Origin: Patagioenas fasciata
Lineage: Eukaryota; Chordata; Aves; Columbiformes; Columbidae
Length of the DNA stretch: 64,000 bases
NCBI RefSeq assembly: GCF_037038585.1
Contig: NC_092525.1
Coordinates: forward strand, 24,076,867-24,140,866
Direction: 5' to 3'
Below the pieces are notes generated by a model, which searched no databases, had not been told where the DNA came from, and saw only the letters and a program-made list of their open reading frames with translations. Positions 1-13,118 of the stretch are shown piece after piece. Made by a program: the position numbers and the translations under genes. Each line of letters opens with the position of its first letter. Position 1 is the stretch's first letter.

Positions 1-3000
1 TCCAAGCACAATCCTGTGCTGCCTGGCCTTGGAGGCAGAAGATGAAGCACAAGCATCACATGGGTGGGAAAATGCATGTACCCCTACAAACATCAAGGAA
101 AATGCTTCTCCGCAGCTGGTGTAAGCCAGCAAATTCAGCCATGCCTGATCCAACCCAAGGTCCTGTACAGCCAAAAAGAAGCTTTAAAATGTCCTGGGGA
201 GGAAGCAGTGTTTCAGCTTGCTGTGTCTAAATCCAGCATCATGTATTATGTATTTCTCACCAGAGTTTGCATGAGATCAATGAGATTGCATCCTTCAACA
301 GCCTGCACTTTGATGGATGCTGCCGTGAAGCCTGTGTTCAATGGCAATGGCTGGCACTGCAGGTCAGGGCAGGACACAGCTCAAAGGCAGAAGGAGCAGA
401 GGGAGAGGAGGAGGATCTACCCCAAAGCTCCAGGCAGTCACTGCTGTGAATTCATCACAGCCTGGACATGACATCTCTTCACCAGGTTAAGATGCAGAAC
501 TGCTTCCCTGTGACTTCTGAATTTTTCACTCTTATTTATACACTCTACCTTACATGCTCTTATTTATACACACAAATAAAAGCTAGGCAGTGACCCCCTG
601 CTTTATGAAAAATCCCATCATGCCCATTTTAGCTGATTTAGTGCATGCTAAGCAATTTTTAGAAGATAGGCTTAGGACTGTTTCACATCTCTCTTTTTGA
701 GAAATACAGCACTTTCCTGGACCACAGCAAATTGTCTTCCCTCCAGCTTCCCCTTTGCCACGGGGAATGAATTTCAGAGCTTTTTTTTCAGCTCATTATT
801 CTAAGCATTACCCCTTAGGTGTCTGATTAGTGTTTCACAGGCTGTGTTGTGCTATAATATCTGCTTCTGACATGGGCTGCAGCAGCCAGAAGAGAAATCC
901 ATTGCATTTTAAATTGAGATAACAGTTTAACCTGATCTACACGTGCGAAAGAAAAGTCTTCCAGGGAAAATCCAGGTCCCCGAAGGCAGCGTACAAGGCA
1001 GAGGTGCTGCTGGGTCCCATACCCATCCCTGCAGAGAGGTAACCCATTCTCAAAACAAAGCACTGGGAGGTATTTGGACTGCCTTAGCTTGAAAAATGGC
1101 CATGAAGTATCTTTAAGCCTGCAATAAGCCCCATGAACAGGCTCTGTGCTGTGAAAGAAGAGATAAATCGAAGCTTTCCCTGGCTTTGCCGAGGGCCTGC
1201 TGCTTAACACAGAGAAACCTCCAGGCATTTGCAAATGGTGCAGGAGGAGCAGCGCAAGTGGGTTGTTGAGAGGAAAAGCAGCCCAAGGTCTGGAAGACCA
1301 TGCATTGAACCAGGGCAAGGCCACTGCCTGGCTGGGGGAAAGACTCTCTCCCCACACACCCCACCAACAGCTCACTCTCTGCTTGCCTTAAGCACTAACA
1401 TACCTATGGCAGCCTTGAAGCCTCGAAGTCGAATTTCATTTTAAGACAATGTTAGCCAAGAGCAGCAAAGTGATCTGTTTATGTTTGTCATCAAAAGTTT
1501 TTAAACCTATCCTATGTTTTTCCTTTTCTCCTACCAGCTGTAGCTATATAGAAAAGCTAAACAAGAGAAAGCAAGCAAAGTTTCTGATTAATCATTTCTT
1601 ATGTTTGAAGAAGAAATGCTTTGGTTTTGAGTTCTCCTGAAAACAAAGTCCTTCTATGCCGGGCAGACAGAGTTACCCAGCAACAAGGCAAGGAAAAATG
1701 CAGGGAACAGGAGATGGGGGAGAGCATGTTTTCTCCTTGATGTCCTTGGCAGGCTCTGCCTGCAGACACAAGGGTGGCTGGGCTGAACTGCTGCATCTCC
1801 TGGGCCACAGTCCCTGCACACCAATACTTCAGCTGGAAGCTGGTGTGCAATGAGCCCACTCTTTGACAAGGCTTGGGGACAGCCCCCAGATGCTCATTGC
1901 TCCATGGGAGGGCACCTGCTCTGAGAGACCCAGTGCTGGGTATTGCTCAGACCCCACATCCTGAGCACCATTTACTTGTTTCAACCAGCTTAGCAAAAGT
2001 TTTACCTCTAGCTACACCCCAGCTCTTAAAAGTGTCACCAAAATCTGGCTTTGAAATGCTGCACAATGGAACAGCTTGCCTGGAGTTGTGGTGGACCATC
2101 TGAGGGTCACTTATGCTACCCACGTGAAAACAAAAAGCCATTCTGTCCTTAATCTTTTCTATGGCTTTGCCTGCTAGATTTAAGAGCCATGTATATAAAC
2201 AAGCCCTTAAATAAATAGACCTGAAAGTATAATCTCCTCACATAGGTTCTTACAAAATTGTGTTCAAACCATCTCAATCTTCAGACAAACTAAATGGATT
2301 GAGACCATTAACTTTCTCCCTGTAAAGTGGCTTTTAGAAATGACCCTTTTCTGAGCTCTTCCAGTTTTCCTACATGTGCTTTTAGATGTGTAGGCAAGTC
2401 AGTAAGTGCCAATACCATCCCATATCTCTACTTAGTTTTTTCCTTTTTATTTGTCCAAGGATTTCATCAGTCCATTTGTGCACAGCATTAAACTCCTCAC
2501 GAGCACTCATAATTCCTCTGTGTTCTGACAGTGTCTTCATCCACAACTGCACAGCACTTTGGAAAAATTACACTGTATTTGCTATCTGGCTGATCATCAC
2601 AGTCCTTGATCATTAATAAAAGCCTGCATGATCAATGCCCCGTTGAATCATGACTCTGACATTTTTAGAGAGATGATCCTCTAAGAGAGGTTTTTGGGGC
2701 TAACCTACACTCACCCAAGTACCAGCTGTAAGCTTCTTATTCCTGACCAGGACAAAGTCCTGCTTTCACACTTTGAATGTTTTTTGCATTACAAGAAGTT
2801 GTAGTTGAGCCACGGTTGGAAGAAGGGTCAGGCACACAAATTATGATAGAAGTACAGTTCACTGTAATGCCAGCTGGCAAATTCATCCTTCCATCTTGCA
2901 GCTGGTGGCCTTCACTGAACTCACTCCAGTATATCAATATATATCAGTATATCCGCATCCTTCTTGTGCTGCTCATTCTTCTTGTGCACCCAGGGAAGAA

Positions 3001-3345
3001 ATCACTGTTTTGCTTCTCTCTGAGTCTTGTAGCCATGAGGCCAGGCCTGGTTTAGAGATGAAAGGCTTTTCTGAGAGCCTGGCTGCGACTGCTGCTCCTC
3101 GGATATTGCTGTGTCTCCTTGTGTTTGAGCCAATATCAATATTCAGCCAAGACTAAGGAGAGGAAAATCACTACAGTGCACCAGTTCCTCTTTTACTTAG
3201 CGAAGGAAAAAAAAATCATGCTGGCAGCAGATCTGGAAGTAGCATATCACATACCTTTAGGCAGAGACATCAGGTAAGTCCTTCTCACAATGAGAACAGC
3301 CATGAGCACCCCAGGACAGAGGTCCAAACCCAAGACCTTCAGGCC
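1..3345. other. Noncoding, no gene seen
   Basis: Both strands were read. Open frames are short and resemble no protein family. Apart from the 15-bp direct repeat (529-571), short A/T runs and a small AT-rich patch near 2930-2960, the segment looks like unique intergenic DNA. AATAAA words occur but follow no recognisable exon. Confidence 0.7.
529..571 (+). repeat. Short direct repeat (15 bp, 28-bp spacing)
   Basis: CTCTTATTTATACAC occurs at 529-543 and again at 557-571, followed by an ACAAATAAAAG stretch containing AATAAA. It may be a local slippage product. No gene end is visible to which the AATAAA could belong. Confidence 0.6.
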
Positions 3346-3596
3346 TGACAAATTCTATTCTGCTTGAGAGCTGCAAATTAGGATGCCTTCAGCACACAGG
3401 GATGCATTGCAGGGCTGGCAGGGCTGCCACCACCAAAGGATTCTGTGTTCACCATTGCTGCCTTCCCTTTGCCCCAGGGCACTCCTTCAGAGTGAACAAT
3501 GTCAGGTAAGAGGAGAGTTTGGCTTCTGCTTGTTCCGCTCTCAGGTGACACTGAAATAATTTCTGTAATGGGGCACAGCACCCCTGAGAGTTGGGA
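3346..3596 (+). repeat. Interspersed 251-bp duplication, copy A
   Basis: This segment matches 4818-5068 base for base, in the same orientation and without indels. I find two differences, at 3352/4824 (A/C) and 3400/4872 (G/A). Flanking sequences are unrelated on both sides, and the 1221 bp between copies is unique. Copy A contains a strong acceptor (AG at 3476-3477) and the donor CAG|GTAAGA at 3505/3506, bracketing 28 nt. It has no recognisable coding content. The near identity implies a recent duplication, gene conversion or an assembly artefact. Confidence 0.95.
3478..3505 (+). other. Splice-site-bracketed 28-nt segment (micro-exon candidate), duplicated at 4950-4977
   Basis: A pyrimidine tract (CTGCCTTCCCTTTGCCCCAG) precedes the segment, and GTAAGAGG follows its final CAG. 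Both signals are near consensus and are preserved in copy B. The length is not a multiple of three and no transcript is known here, so this is only a candidate for a noncoding RNA exon. Confidence 0.15.
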
Positions 3597-4817
3597 GCAG
3601 CATTTGCAGAGTCCCCACAGTAGGATTGCGGTAGGGACAGGGTGGCAGTACTGGGACACCAGCTGCTCTCATCTTCAACTCCTTACAGCATCTGCACATC
3701 TCCTCCCCTTCCCAGCCTGCCTAATGGCCAGAAAGGAAAGGGAAATTATATTTTCATGGAGCAGGATAAGCATTTGTATATAGGCTATATGCAGCTCAAA
3801 AGTCATCATTAGTCTAATTCATTAAGCCATTAGCGATGCAAAAGCATGTAAAGTACATTAAAAACCTCTTCTTAGGCAGCAAATTAATCCCATGGCTTTT
3901 AGGGTCAGTTAAAACTGATATGCATGGCACTTGTGCCACTTCAGGATCAAAGAGCTCTTGCACAGTGCTGGCCAGTGGTGCCCTCCTTATAGCAAGACAC
4001 AGCAACCTTCAACCTCCAAAGCTGCCAAAATTGCTCTGAACTTCCACACCAATCTCTCCCCACCTGGCCTAAGAGACTAATTTCTCCCTTTCTGCAGGTG
4101 ACAGCAGTTAGATGTAATTTACAGTGCCAGGGCACAGCAATGTGAGCAGCATCACCTGCAACGAAGATCCAGCTGGAGCCCAGCAAGTAGAAAAGTTTTC
4201 CAGAGAGTTACTGTTTGTGGATAGGGCAAGGGCTGCACATCTCTCAATTTGTGTTTGGTGATGTTTCTCCTGGAAAAAACACATTCATCTTTTCCTGAGG
4301 CATTGCTGCTGTTTCACTGGGCTTGAGGTGACACTTACCACTGGGTCCGGGAGCTTTTCTGGAGAAAGCAGATTGCCAGCTGTGAAGAACTTGAAGGGCT
4401 ACCTCTGGATTTTGAATTACTGCCCAAGTGAGCAGAACCCCACCTCTGTCAGCCAAGAAAATCCAGCCACATCCTGCAGCTTTACTCTTGGTGCAGCACA
4501 GGGTGAGAGAACACAGAAGGAGGAGGCAGCAGGTTTTTATGTCTGAACTTTGAGGTTCTAAATAACTCAACTCCAACACTTACTCTTTTTCCCAGTGTTT
4601 GAAGATACACAGATCATGCCACCTCAGTAAAATAAACAGGTCTGTATCAAGGGAGTAATCTGACAAAACAATTGAAGAATTCACTTTAATGGAAATAATA
4701 TCATGCTAAGCTTCCTTTGGTGTCCTCTGTCCCAGGGACCTGTGACAGGCTCACTGGTGAGATACTGAGGCATCTCATCCTATTTTCTCATCTCCAGGAT
4801 TTGAAAGGAACATCAAA

Positions 4818-5068
4818 TGACAACTTCTATTCTGCTTGAGAGCTGCAAATTAGGATGCCTTCAGCACACAGAGATGCATTGCAGGGCTGGCAGGGCTGCC
4901 ACCACCAAAGGATTCTGTGTTCACCATTGCTGCCTTCCCTTTGCCCCAGGGCACTCCTTCAGAGTGAACAATGTCAGGTAAGAGGAGAGTTTGGCTTCTG
5001 CTTGTTCCGCTCTCAGGTGACACTGAAATAATTTCTGTAATGGGGCACAGCACCCCTGAGAGTTGGGA
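4818..5068 (+). repeat. Interspersed 251-bp duplication, copy B
   Basis: This is the second copy of 3346-3596 at an exact offset of 1472 bp. It begins TGACAAC and ends AGAGTTGGGA, immediately before a CCCCCC run. It retains both splice-like signals around 4950-4977. No target-site duplication, poly-A tail or terminal inverted repeat is apparent at either end. Confidence 0.95.
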
Positions 5069-8000
5069 CCCCCCATTTCAATCAGACCATCACCTCCCTC
5101 CTGGAGGCTCAGCCTTCATGCATGATGCCAGCCAGCATTGGCTGGCTCCAAACTTGGCCCCAGCTCACCCTGCAAGTGGTATCTCAGTGAGGCCTCTGTG
5201 GCTTCTCCCAGCGTGAGATAAAAGTGGTTTATTGCACAGCACTGACAATGTGATTTGCTAACACATTACCCAGGGGTGGCACAATCTGTACTAGTTAAAA
5301 GGAAATATTAAAACTGTCACTTCAGCAGGAGACATTCAAATGTGCTAAATGGGTCACACCATTAAAACAAATATTCCCGACCTAAATTTATAAAGTACTG
5401 TAAAGGGACAGACACCTGAATGCTGCAGTATTTGTAGCCTCTCTCTCGTCAGCAGATGCAGCATCACTCAGGTGCTGGTGTGTGGCTGAGGCTTCTTTTG
5501 TGCAAACTTAGAAATTCCAATGCAAGACAACAAGTGCACTGGCAAGGGACATCAGAAGCAGGAATGTGCTTTTCTGGGGCTGTGCTTGGCCAGAGTAGGT
5601 GGAGGCAAACAAGAGGGCAGGCCTGAGCTGCTTGTGGGCAGGATTGAGAGCAAGGCTGCAGAGCCTCCCCCCAGGGCTGGATATTCATCATTATAACGTA
5701 CACAAAGTGCTTGCCATCAGTGCCTTAGGATTAGGGAGCAGAAAGCTGTGCTTAGCCCTCAGAGTGTAGTTCACCCTGCTACATGCAGAGAAGCAAGCAT
5801 CTGATTTTCTCAGGCAGGAGCTCACACAGGTTGCAGGCGGCTGCCCACTGCTGACCAGAGAACAACTCAGCTGCAGAGCACATTTACTGCTGATGCACCA
5901 TCATCTGCCCTTAGCTTTGTTCCCAAACACTTAATCTGTGACCCTTCTGGTGGGAACCTGTTCCCATTGCTATGCTTCAGGGCTAAGCCAGCTGTAGAGG
6001 ATGTACCACAGTGACACCAGAGTGGAGGCTCAGCAGGGCTGTAAGCCCCTCTGCCAGGGAAGGCAGCTGAAAGAGCAGAGCAAGAGCAACAGCCTGTCCT
6101 CAGAGCTGCCCTAGGCAGGGTATCACTACCCAGCATGGGAAGGTGATGTCCCAGAGGTGCTCAGTGGTGGCCAAACCAGTCCATTTAGTTGCCAGTCAGT
6201 TGGGCTCTGACATTGCAGATCCAGGAATGTAGGTGCCACCTGCCCAACGCTGGGTTGCTAAGCACAGCCAGGGGACCAGGGAAGCAAGGACATTGTGGGT
6301 TTGGTGCTCATATTGCAAGGACACCATAGCGGAGGTCTGTGGTGGCAGGGGACGAGTTGTTTTGATGCACTGCACGTTCCCACTGTAGCTGAGAGATGCT
6401 CCGAGAGACAGGGGATGTCTTTGTCTGCATCTTGAAAAAGGCCCAAAGGAGTCCGCTAGCAAAAGGGAGAGCTTCTTATCAACTCTGCTCAAAATATTTT
6501 GCAGGGAACCAGGCTTGCAGAAATGACCTTGTTTTCACCAAACACAGAGGTAGGAAGGGGCTTTCCGAGTTCCCAAAATTTCCTTTTCTCCCTCACCTAT
6601 TCCATGGGAAATTACACTTTTGTCTTCCTCTGCAGCCAAGGGGTTTGCCAAACTGCCTGCCCCAGGGATCACTCAGAGATTTCCCAGTTTGCAGCCTCTT
6701 CACTCCCTGGACTCCAGCAAGGTTTGTGCTTTCTGACTCGGGGGAAGGAGAGCTTTGAGCCCTGAATGCCCCTGCAACATCAAGGGGCCTAGGGACATTC
6801 CCTGCAGCCTTCACAAGCTGCTACCAGATGGCACAGCTGAATTTGCACATTTCCATCTTCTTCCCCCTTTCATTTTCCTGCATTACGGCTCTATGTGATC
6901 TTTTCACATAATGAAAAGCCCTCCTGTGCTATGAGTAGGAGCACAGTGAAATGCACACAGCAGTTTGTATCTTGCAGTAACTATTTCAGGCTCTTTGCAA
7001 ATCCTAGCAGCTGTCTCCAACTCAATGACACACATTTTCCATTCTGAAGCCATTAGCTGCAAAGCAAGAAGCATTATTTTTTGCTAACAGAGAAGGTCAG
7101 GGGATGGAGAAGAATTTGCATCTTTAATGGAAGTGCAAAAAAAATAATCAACATGGACATAAACTCATAAGCTCTAAAATAATGCAGAAGTGAGCCAAGT
7201 AAATATACGGCTTCTTAATATCATATAAAGCAATCAACAGCAATAGAAAACTATCTTAAAACTAGATATTGATTTCCTGTCCAATAAGATATATCTCAGC
7301 TGTTTCCCAGCCTTGCCACAGTCACAGCCATGGGGCTGGAGCCCCACGCTCAGGCTGGCATGGGCAAGGAGAGCCCTGACCATCAGCAGGACCCAGAGTC
7401 ACCCATCGCCTTCCAGAGAGCTCAGGTCAGAGTAAAACAGGAAAAAGGCGATCAAGTCTGTTTCAAAAGCAGAGGCAGAAGTCCCATACCAACAGCAACA
7501 GCCTGGAGATATTATTTTAAATTAAGAGCCATTGTCTAGCACAGTCCCCAGCTGCTTTCTCATCTACAGTCCCCTCACCTCTCAGCCTGTCACAGGAGCA
7601 TCGTCACACACCTGCCTGTCACAGCACTGGAAATGCTGCAGATATATTTACTTTGGGCAAAACTCCTTTGCACATACCCATGAAAACCCCAGGCAGGCAT
7701 CTTGTGGCAGGGTTAGTAACTGAACTTGTGCAGCCAGTGAACATCATCGGCTTCATAGCAATGCAACACATGGGGCCTGGCAGAGCACAGCCATCCAAGA
7801 CCAAAACCAGCACTACTGCTATTTATAATTGTCCATGACAGGTTTACTTTCAATGAATTGCCTAGAAACTTTTCAAAGCCATGCAGATGCTTGTTAGCCA
7901 CTGTACCCTGTGATGCTGAGGTCCACCATTTAAGTACCCACCACATGGAAAGGAATAAGAAGGTACAATGTGCAGGGATTGTCCTTGTCTTCCAGACCTC

Positions 8001-8134
8001 ACCACCACAGACTCCTGGGCTGGCACTTAGAGTCACACTGGAACATGCAGTGGGATGTTTTATTCAGAGGAGCTCAGGACTGCATCCCTGCCCAAGCAGG
8101 GCACAGAGCTGCTCCCAAACCATTTATTATTGTC

Positions 8135-8171
8135 ATACCAATACAAAAGAACTATTTATTTTGGTTGGTAT
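8135..8171. repeat. Imperfect inverted repeat (hairpin)
   Basis: The left arm at 8135-8148 (ATACCAATACAAAA) pairs with the right arm at 8159-8171 (TTTTGGTTGGTAT). They form 7 + 4 base pairs around a small internal loop, with a 10-nt loop. The hairpin is too short for a pre-miRNA and its function is unknown. Confidence 0.55.
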
Positions 8172-10340
8172 TTGGGGAAATCAAGACAGGACTAATGGAC
8201 CAGCTGAAAATGCAAAGGGACTCTTGTCTGCTACCCATCATATTCTTACTCCCAACCAAACCATCCACTCCTGGCTGCTCAAGGTTCCTTTGGACACAAG
8301 TGGGTCTGTTAGCAAACAGTAGAAACACCCAGCACTGAAGAGCAAATGGAGCAGCTGGGCTGCTTTGATCATCCTGGGATTTGCAACCAAGGCATTAACC
8401 AAGGGGAAAAACTGGGATCGACTCTGCTGCCTGCCTGTCACTCCCACCCTATTGAAATGCCTGCTGCTGTGGCACATTTGCAGGCAAATCGGCAGGGATC
8501 TTTCTCCAGGCAGAGTGAGACATAATTAATTGGCACAATTAAAACCAAACACCCCCGTCATGCCATATCAGTCCATTGATCAGAAAAGAACTTGTAGCAG
8601 ATAATCTGTGGGTTGCCAGCATGCTAAAAACAGGAGTGAACAGAATTTTCCTGCTTTGCCCTTTCTAGTCTTTCAAATGTTATACTGAGTCACTAAATAT
8701 GAATAAAGATCAGCACTAGTTGGACGGTAGGAGTGGGGTACATAAAACCTGGATTCAGTAAAGCAGAAGACTATCAAGGTATCTCAGAAAGGATTGGAGG
8801 GAGGAGTGAGATTTTGCTTTTTTTTTTATTTTTTAATCCTACCTAGGGGCATTAAACTTTGGGTTGGTGGTGATGCAGTACACTCAAAACACATTCCCAT
8901 GGGCAGCTGTACTGTATTTTACCTCGTGCAGCTCTCAGTTTGGTAACAAACATTTGTGTATACTCATGTAAGTCAACATGTAACAGCTAAATAAAGTAAT
9001 ATGATTGCTCTTATCTTGTTAACAAACAACCTGTGCTATTCTGGCTCCATGTTACATTGTTCTCTAAAACCCCCATGGAGTTTACACTGTCTTCTGCAGG
9101 TCACTGGTAAGACAATACAACAAAGAAAGCACCAAAAGAAAACAAGACTAGTGGAGGTTTTTGACAAGCTGATGCTGCAGTAAGAGAAAGGTAGAGCTCA
9201 GGCCAGGCTCCTTTGTATGGCAGAGACCCTTGTCTTGCACCATTTCCGGTCCCTGAGCTGCACCAGCAGCAAATGCCCTGCTGGGATCCCGGCCAGGCCG
9301 CAGAACCTCTGTTCAGGAGTAGCCCCAAGGGAGAATGGAGCTCTGCAGCTCTCCCCTGATCCTGCAGACAAATTACTTGGGCTTCAGAGGCTGCCTGGGG
9401 AACTTTATTTTTAGAGGATCCTCTGAATTATGCAATGAAACATAGGGAAATAAGGTGGCATTTAATACGTAATGGTAGCACAGGGCTGCATCAGCCCCTA
9501 CTTAACATGGGCACTGGGAAATCAATCAGACACCTGCAGCAAGCCCAGGACGACTTCAGCAGGAGCTGGAAGGAAAGGTTTGGTGCAGGTACACCCTCTG
9601 ATGTCAGCCTCAAAGCCAGCTGCAAGCTCAGCTCAAAGCACAGTCTGAGCTGCAACACCCAGCCAGCTCTGGGCAGAGGGAGCAAGAGGAGGTGGCAGGA
9701 GAGGGGTCAGAAACAATGCACACGCCCCAGGGACTGGACGGGTATGGTAATGGAATTAGTGATCAGGTTGCTAGGAGACACCAAACTTGGGATCAATCAT
9801 TCGTGAGATCTCTGCAATGAAGTGAATAATTTAGGGGTGTGGGAGGCAGGGGGGAAAGCAGGGAAGAGGCTTTAAAGTTCCCCACCCAGTTCATGACCCT
9901 CCAACAAAAACCAGCCAGCCTTTCCCAGCAGGAAACCCATTGTCTCTTGCCTGCATGGCATGCCAAAACAGCACCCAGCCCTGGGTGGATGGAGAGAAAG
10001 ACCTGAGGCTTATCTGTGCCTGGAAAGAACACCAGAAACATCAGCTCAGCCTGACCCCAAACAAGGCTCAGGAAACAAGAGTCATCTGTTTAGAGGCTGT
10101 TGGTCATTTCAGACTCACCTAAATGACTCCTCAATTTGGCAAAGTGTTTTCCTCAAAATATTATGGTTTCCAAGTCATAATGTTAAATAGAAACAATCCT
10201 GAAAGGTTCCAGCGATCCATTAGAAATGTTTCATTTCGAAATCAAGCTAAATTTAAATGAGAACAGTAGCTACCACAGAACAAAACCTAAGTGTATTATT
10301 TTGATTTGAATTGAGTGCTTCAGTCAATATGAAATAAGGA

Positions 10341-10400
10341 TTTTTTTTTTTTTTAAACACTTTGGTTACTGAACCAGTAAGATTTTCTTTTTTTTTTTTC
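10341..10400 (+). repeat. Two poly-T tracts
   Basis: Runs of about 15 and 12 T, separated by about 35 bp, within an AT-rich block. They are low complexity only; the second ends in a CAG that could mimic an acceptor. Confidence 0.8.
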
Positions 10401-12892
10401 AGATTGCTGCTTGAAATGCTTTTCAGCAAATGAATTTAGGGAGGTAACTTCACTGAAAACAAGCACCCATGCATGTTTGGCTGCTTCCCTAAATACAGGT
10501 TCAAGACTTTACCCAGTCTGACATCCAGGTTTCCCCCATCTGTGCAAGTAACTCCAACCACGCAGGTTCATGTCTGCATCCTGGTGCATCCCTCCCCAGT
10601 TTGGAAGTCACACAGCCCACCAGAGGATGGACCAGCTTCTTTCCCCTGGGAAAGGAAAACTGTCCTTGGGGGTTCTCAAAACTGCATGCAGAAGCATGGA
10701 AGGAGCTGGGAGCCATCGTAACCGCTGCTGGTTTGGAAAGGATGCCAAAGCTAGGACGGGAAATAAAAATTAAGAAATGCCAGCACACCAAGTCTGCTCA
10801 GAAGATCTCCAATAGCTCTGTAAAACCCAGTATTCATTAGCATTCAAGAGAAAGAGCATTGTTTGGAACTGCCTCAGCTCTTCACAAGCCAGAAACACAA
10901 TTGGAAGAAAACAACCAGAGTTTTATTTGCTCTGAAATGAAATGGACTTTAGATGGGGACTGGTTCCAAAATTGCCTGGTACTACCCAAACAGTAAAAGC
11001 TGAACGAGTGAGCTATTCACTGAGCAATGAAGGGGATATTTTCCCCGCACAAAAATACCACTTTGCCACTAGCAAAAACTTTGTGAGCAAGAAGGGTCAG
11101 ATGCGATTTCCAAACCCAGTTATATCCTACCGTCAGGCTCAGGAGCACTCCCAACAGCACGGCTTTCTGCAGCCCACAGCTCGGGGCAGTGGGGCTGCCA
11201 AGCATCCCCCAGGAAGTGCCCTGGGAAATGGCTGAGATGGAGAGAAATGAATTACTCAGCCTGGCAAACAAGCCAGCGACCCAAGGGAGTTTCAGTAACA
11301 GAGAAACCAATTCTACTCTAGCTGCAATATTATATCCCCTCGCTATGGGCTTTATAAAGTGCTGGGCCCTGAAGAGCTGACCTTTTCCTCTGCACATATT
11401 TTTGGAGATAGAACTGTAAGAAGGTCCTCACAGGAGACAGAGCATAAATTAAACAAAATAAGTACTGATGTGCTTTTGGATCCAAGAAGACTGAGAAATG
11501 CTGTCGCAATAACTCAAATTTGTGCAGCTAAAGGAAGGGAGAGGGCTCAGCATGGGAAGCAGATCACACAGCCATCTCCTCCAGCCTCCTCCTCCATTGC
11601 TGATGGCACAGGGGTTGGTGAGCATCACCGAGCTGTCAGAGGTCTTCAGACAGGGAAATAGATCAGTTCACAATTTCTAAAAAGACAAAGCTCAGCTGAT
11701 CTCGGCCTCTCTTTCTTGCACACACTGTGCTGTTTTAAGACATAATCTCATTACAATGATCCACAGGATCCTTTGCTGGAGCCTTGCCACCTCCTGGCGG
11801 GGATCCCAGAGGAGCTTGCACACCCTGCAGAGGCAAAGGCTTCAGCACTCTGTGGCCATGTTTCCCTCTCCCCATTAGATCCCATATTCTTCCTCCCAAG
11901 ATGCATTCATTGCCACACTACAAGCAGACATCCCTTTTTGGTGCTGCATCTTGTGCTGCCAAAGCAGTGCTTTGCAGCACATTCAGTGGCAAGCAGTGGT
12001 GGTTTTACTTTCACAACAATAATTACTCCACAAGGCACTTGTCAGCTATTGTGCTCCATGGTAATCAAAACCTCCACTTTGAAAATACAGGGCGTATTCC
12101 CTGTCTGTTTCTGCTCTGCTTTGTGTGGGAAGATCACTCATTCATGGCTCTGTCTTGCAGCCAAGTCATGACAGATGGGTGGGTTGGAGTGAAATTCAGG
12201 ACTTGGTGACTCATGAAATTGCTCCGGTGGCTCAGGGGAGTTTCACTCTCTTTCCCATCACCCAAAATGATGGTCTGGCTGCTGTTCCCTGTGCAGTGTC
12301 CCGTCTCCCCAGGAGATGTGGTTCTCCTTCTTCCACCTTCTGGGCAAGGTACCCCGCTGCATTGTGCCCCTACAATACTGCCTGTGCAGGGCTGGGGGCC
12401 GCAGAGGCGCCCATCCATCTCACCCTGATAGCATGGAACAGGAAAGCATTGCTGGTGATTCATCCCCATTAAGGGACCACAAGCAATCCTCACCTGTCTC
12501 ACTCCCCGGCTGGCTTCATTAACTCCAAACTCCCTCCCTCACTGGATCAATCACACCATAAAGCTGCACGTCAGCACTTGTCACTCTCCTGGTCCCGATC
12601 CCAGCAAGTTCCCATGAAAATGGCCTGACAGAGCTGGCTGAACTCAGCCACGCAAGCTGTGCCTTGGAGACCCTCCTCCAACCAGTCCCAGCTTGGGGCA
12701 GGCCTGGAGGGTCTGGTGCTGGGTGCCTTGATGGTCTGTGGGCCATGCCATCATCGCAGCACAGGCAGCCACCACTGCAGCTTGCAAGTGGCAGGTCCCA
12801 GGATCTACTGTCAGAGCTGAAAGGAGACTGCACCATGCTGGCAGTCAGTGACACCAATCCAAGGGTCTGCATGTAGCCACATGCTGTGGCCA

Positions 12893-13118
12893 TTCCAGTC
12901 TAGATATGAGGAAGAAATATTTTACAAGGGTGGTAAAATACTGACCCAGGTTGCCCAGAGAGGTGAGAGATGCTCCATCCCTGGAAGCAATCAAGGCCAG
13001 GCTGGACAGGGCTCTGAGCAACCTGATCTGGTTGAAAATGTCCCTGCTCATGACAGGGGTGTGGGACTCAATGAGTTTGGAGGTCTGTTCCAACCCAACC
13101 CAAACTGTTCTACAATTC
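12893..13118 (+). mobile_element. CR1 LINE 3' end (5'-truncated)
   Basis: The block carries the typical avian CR1 3' landmarks in order: GGTTGCCCAGAGAGG near 12955, ATGCTCCATCCCTGGAAGC, AAGGCCAGGCTGGACAGGGC, CTGAGCAACCTGATCTGG, TGTCCCTGCTCATG, and CTGTTCCAACCC followed by CAAACTGTTCTACAATTC. It is 5'-truncated with no ORF2 left, as most CR1 copies are. It is diverged (for example the TAGATGACC box has become CAATGAGTT), so an old insertion. Confidence 0.92.

Larger units (their letters stand above)
5069..12892. other. Noncoding, no gene seen
   Basis: The segment is unique sequence. It holds the hairpin at 8135-8171, the homeodomain-type TAATTAATTGG at 8523-8533, an AT-rich stretch at 7080-7290 and the poly-T tracts near 10341-10400. 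Open frames up to 154 codons (7858-8322) show no domain and overlap others in different frames. Confidence 0.7.

Noticed and set aside
3346-5068. Reading the 251-bp direct repeats as LTRs around a small retroelement
   Set aside because: The repeats do not end in CA, no primer-binding site or polypurine tract is seen just inside them, no target-site duplication flanks them, and the 1.2-kb interior has no gag/pol resemblance.
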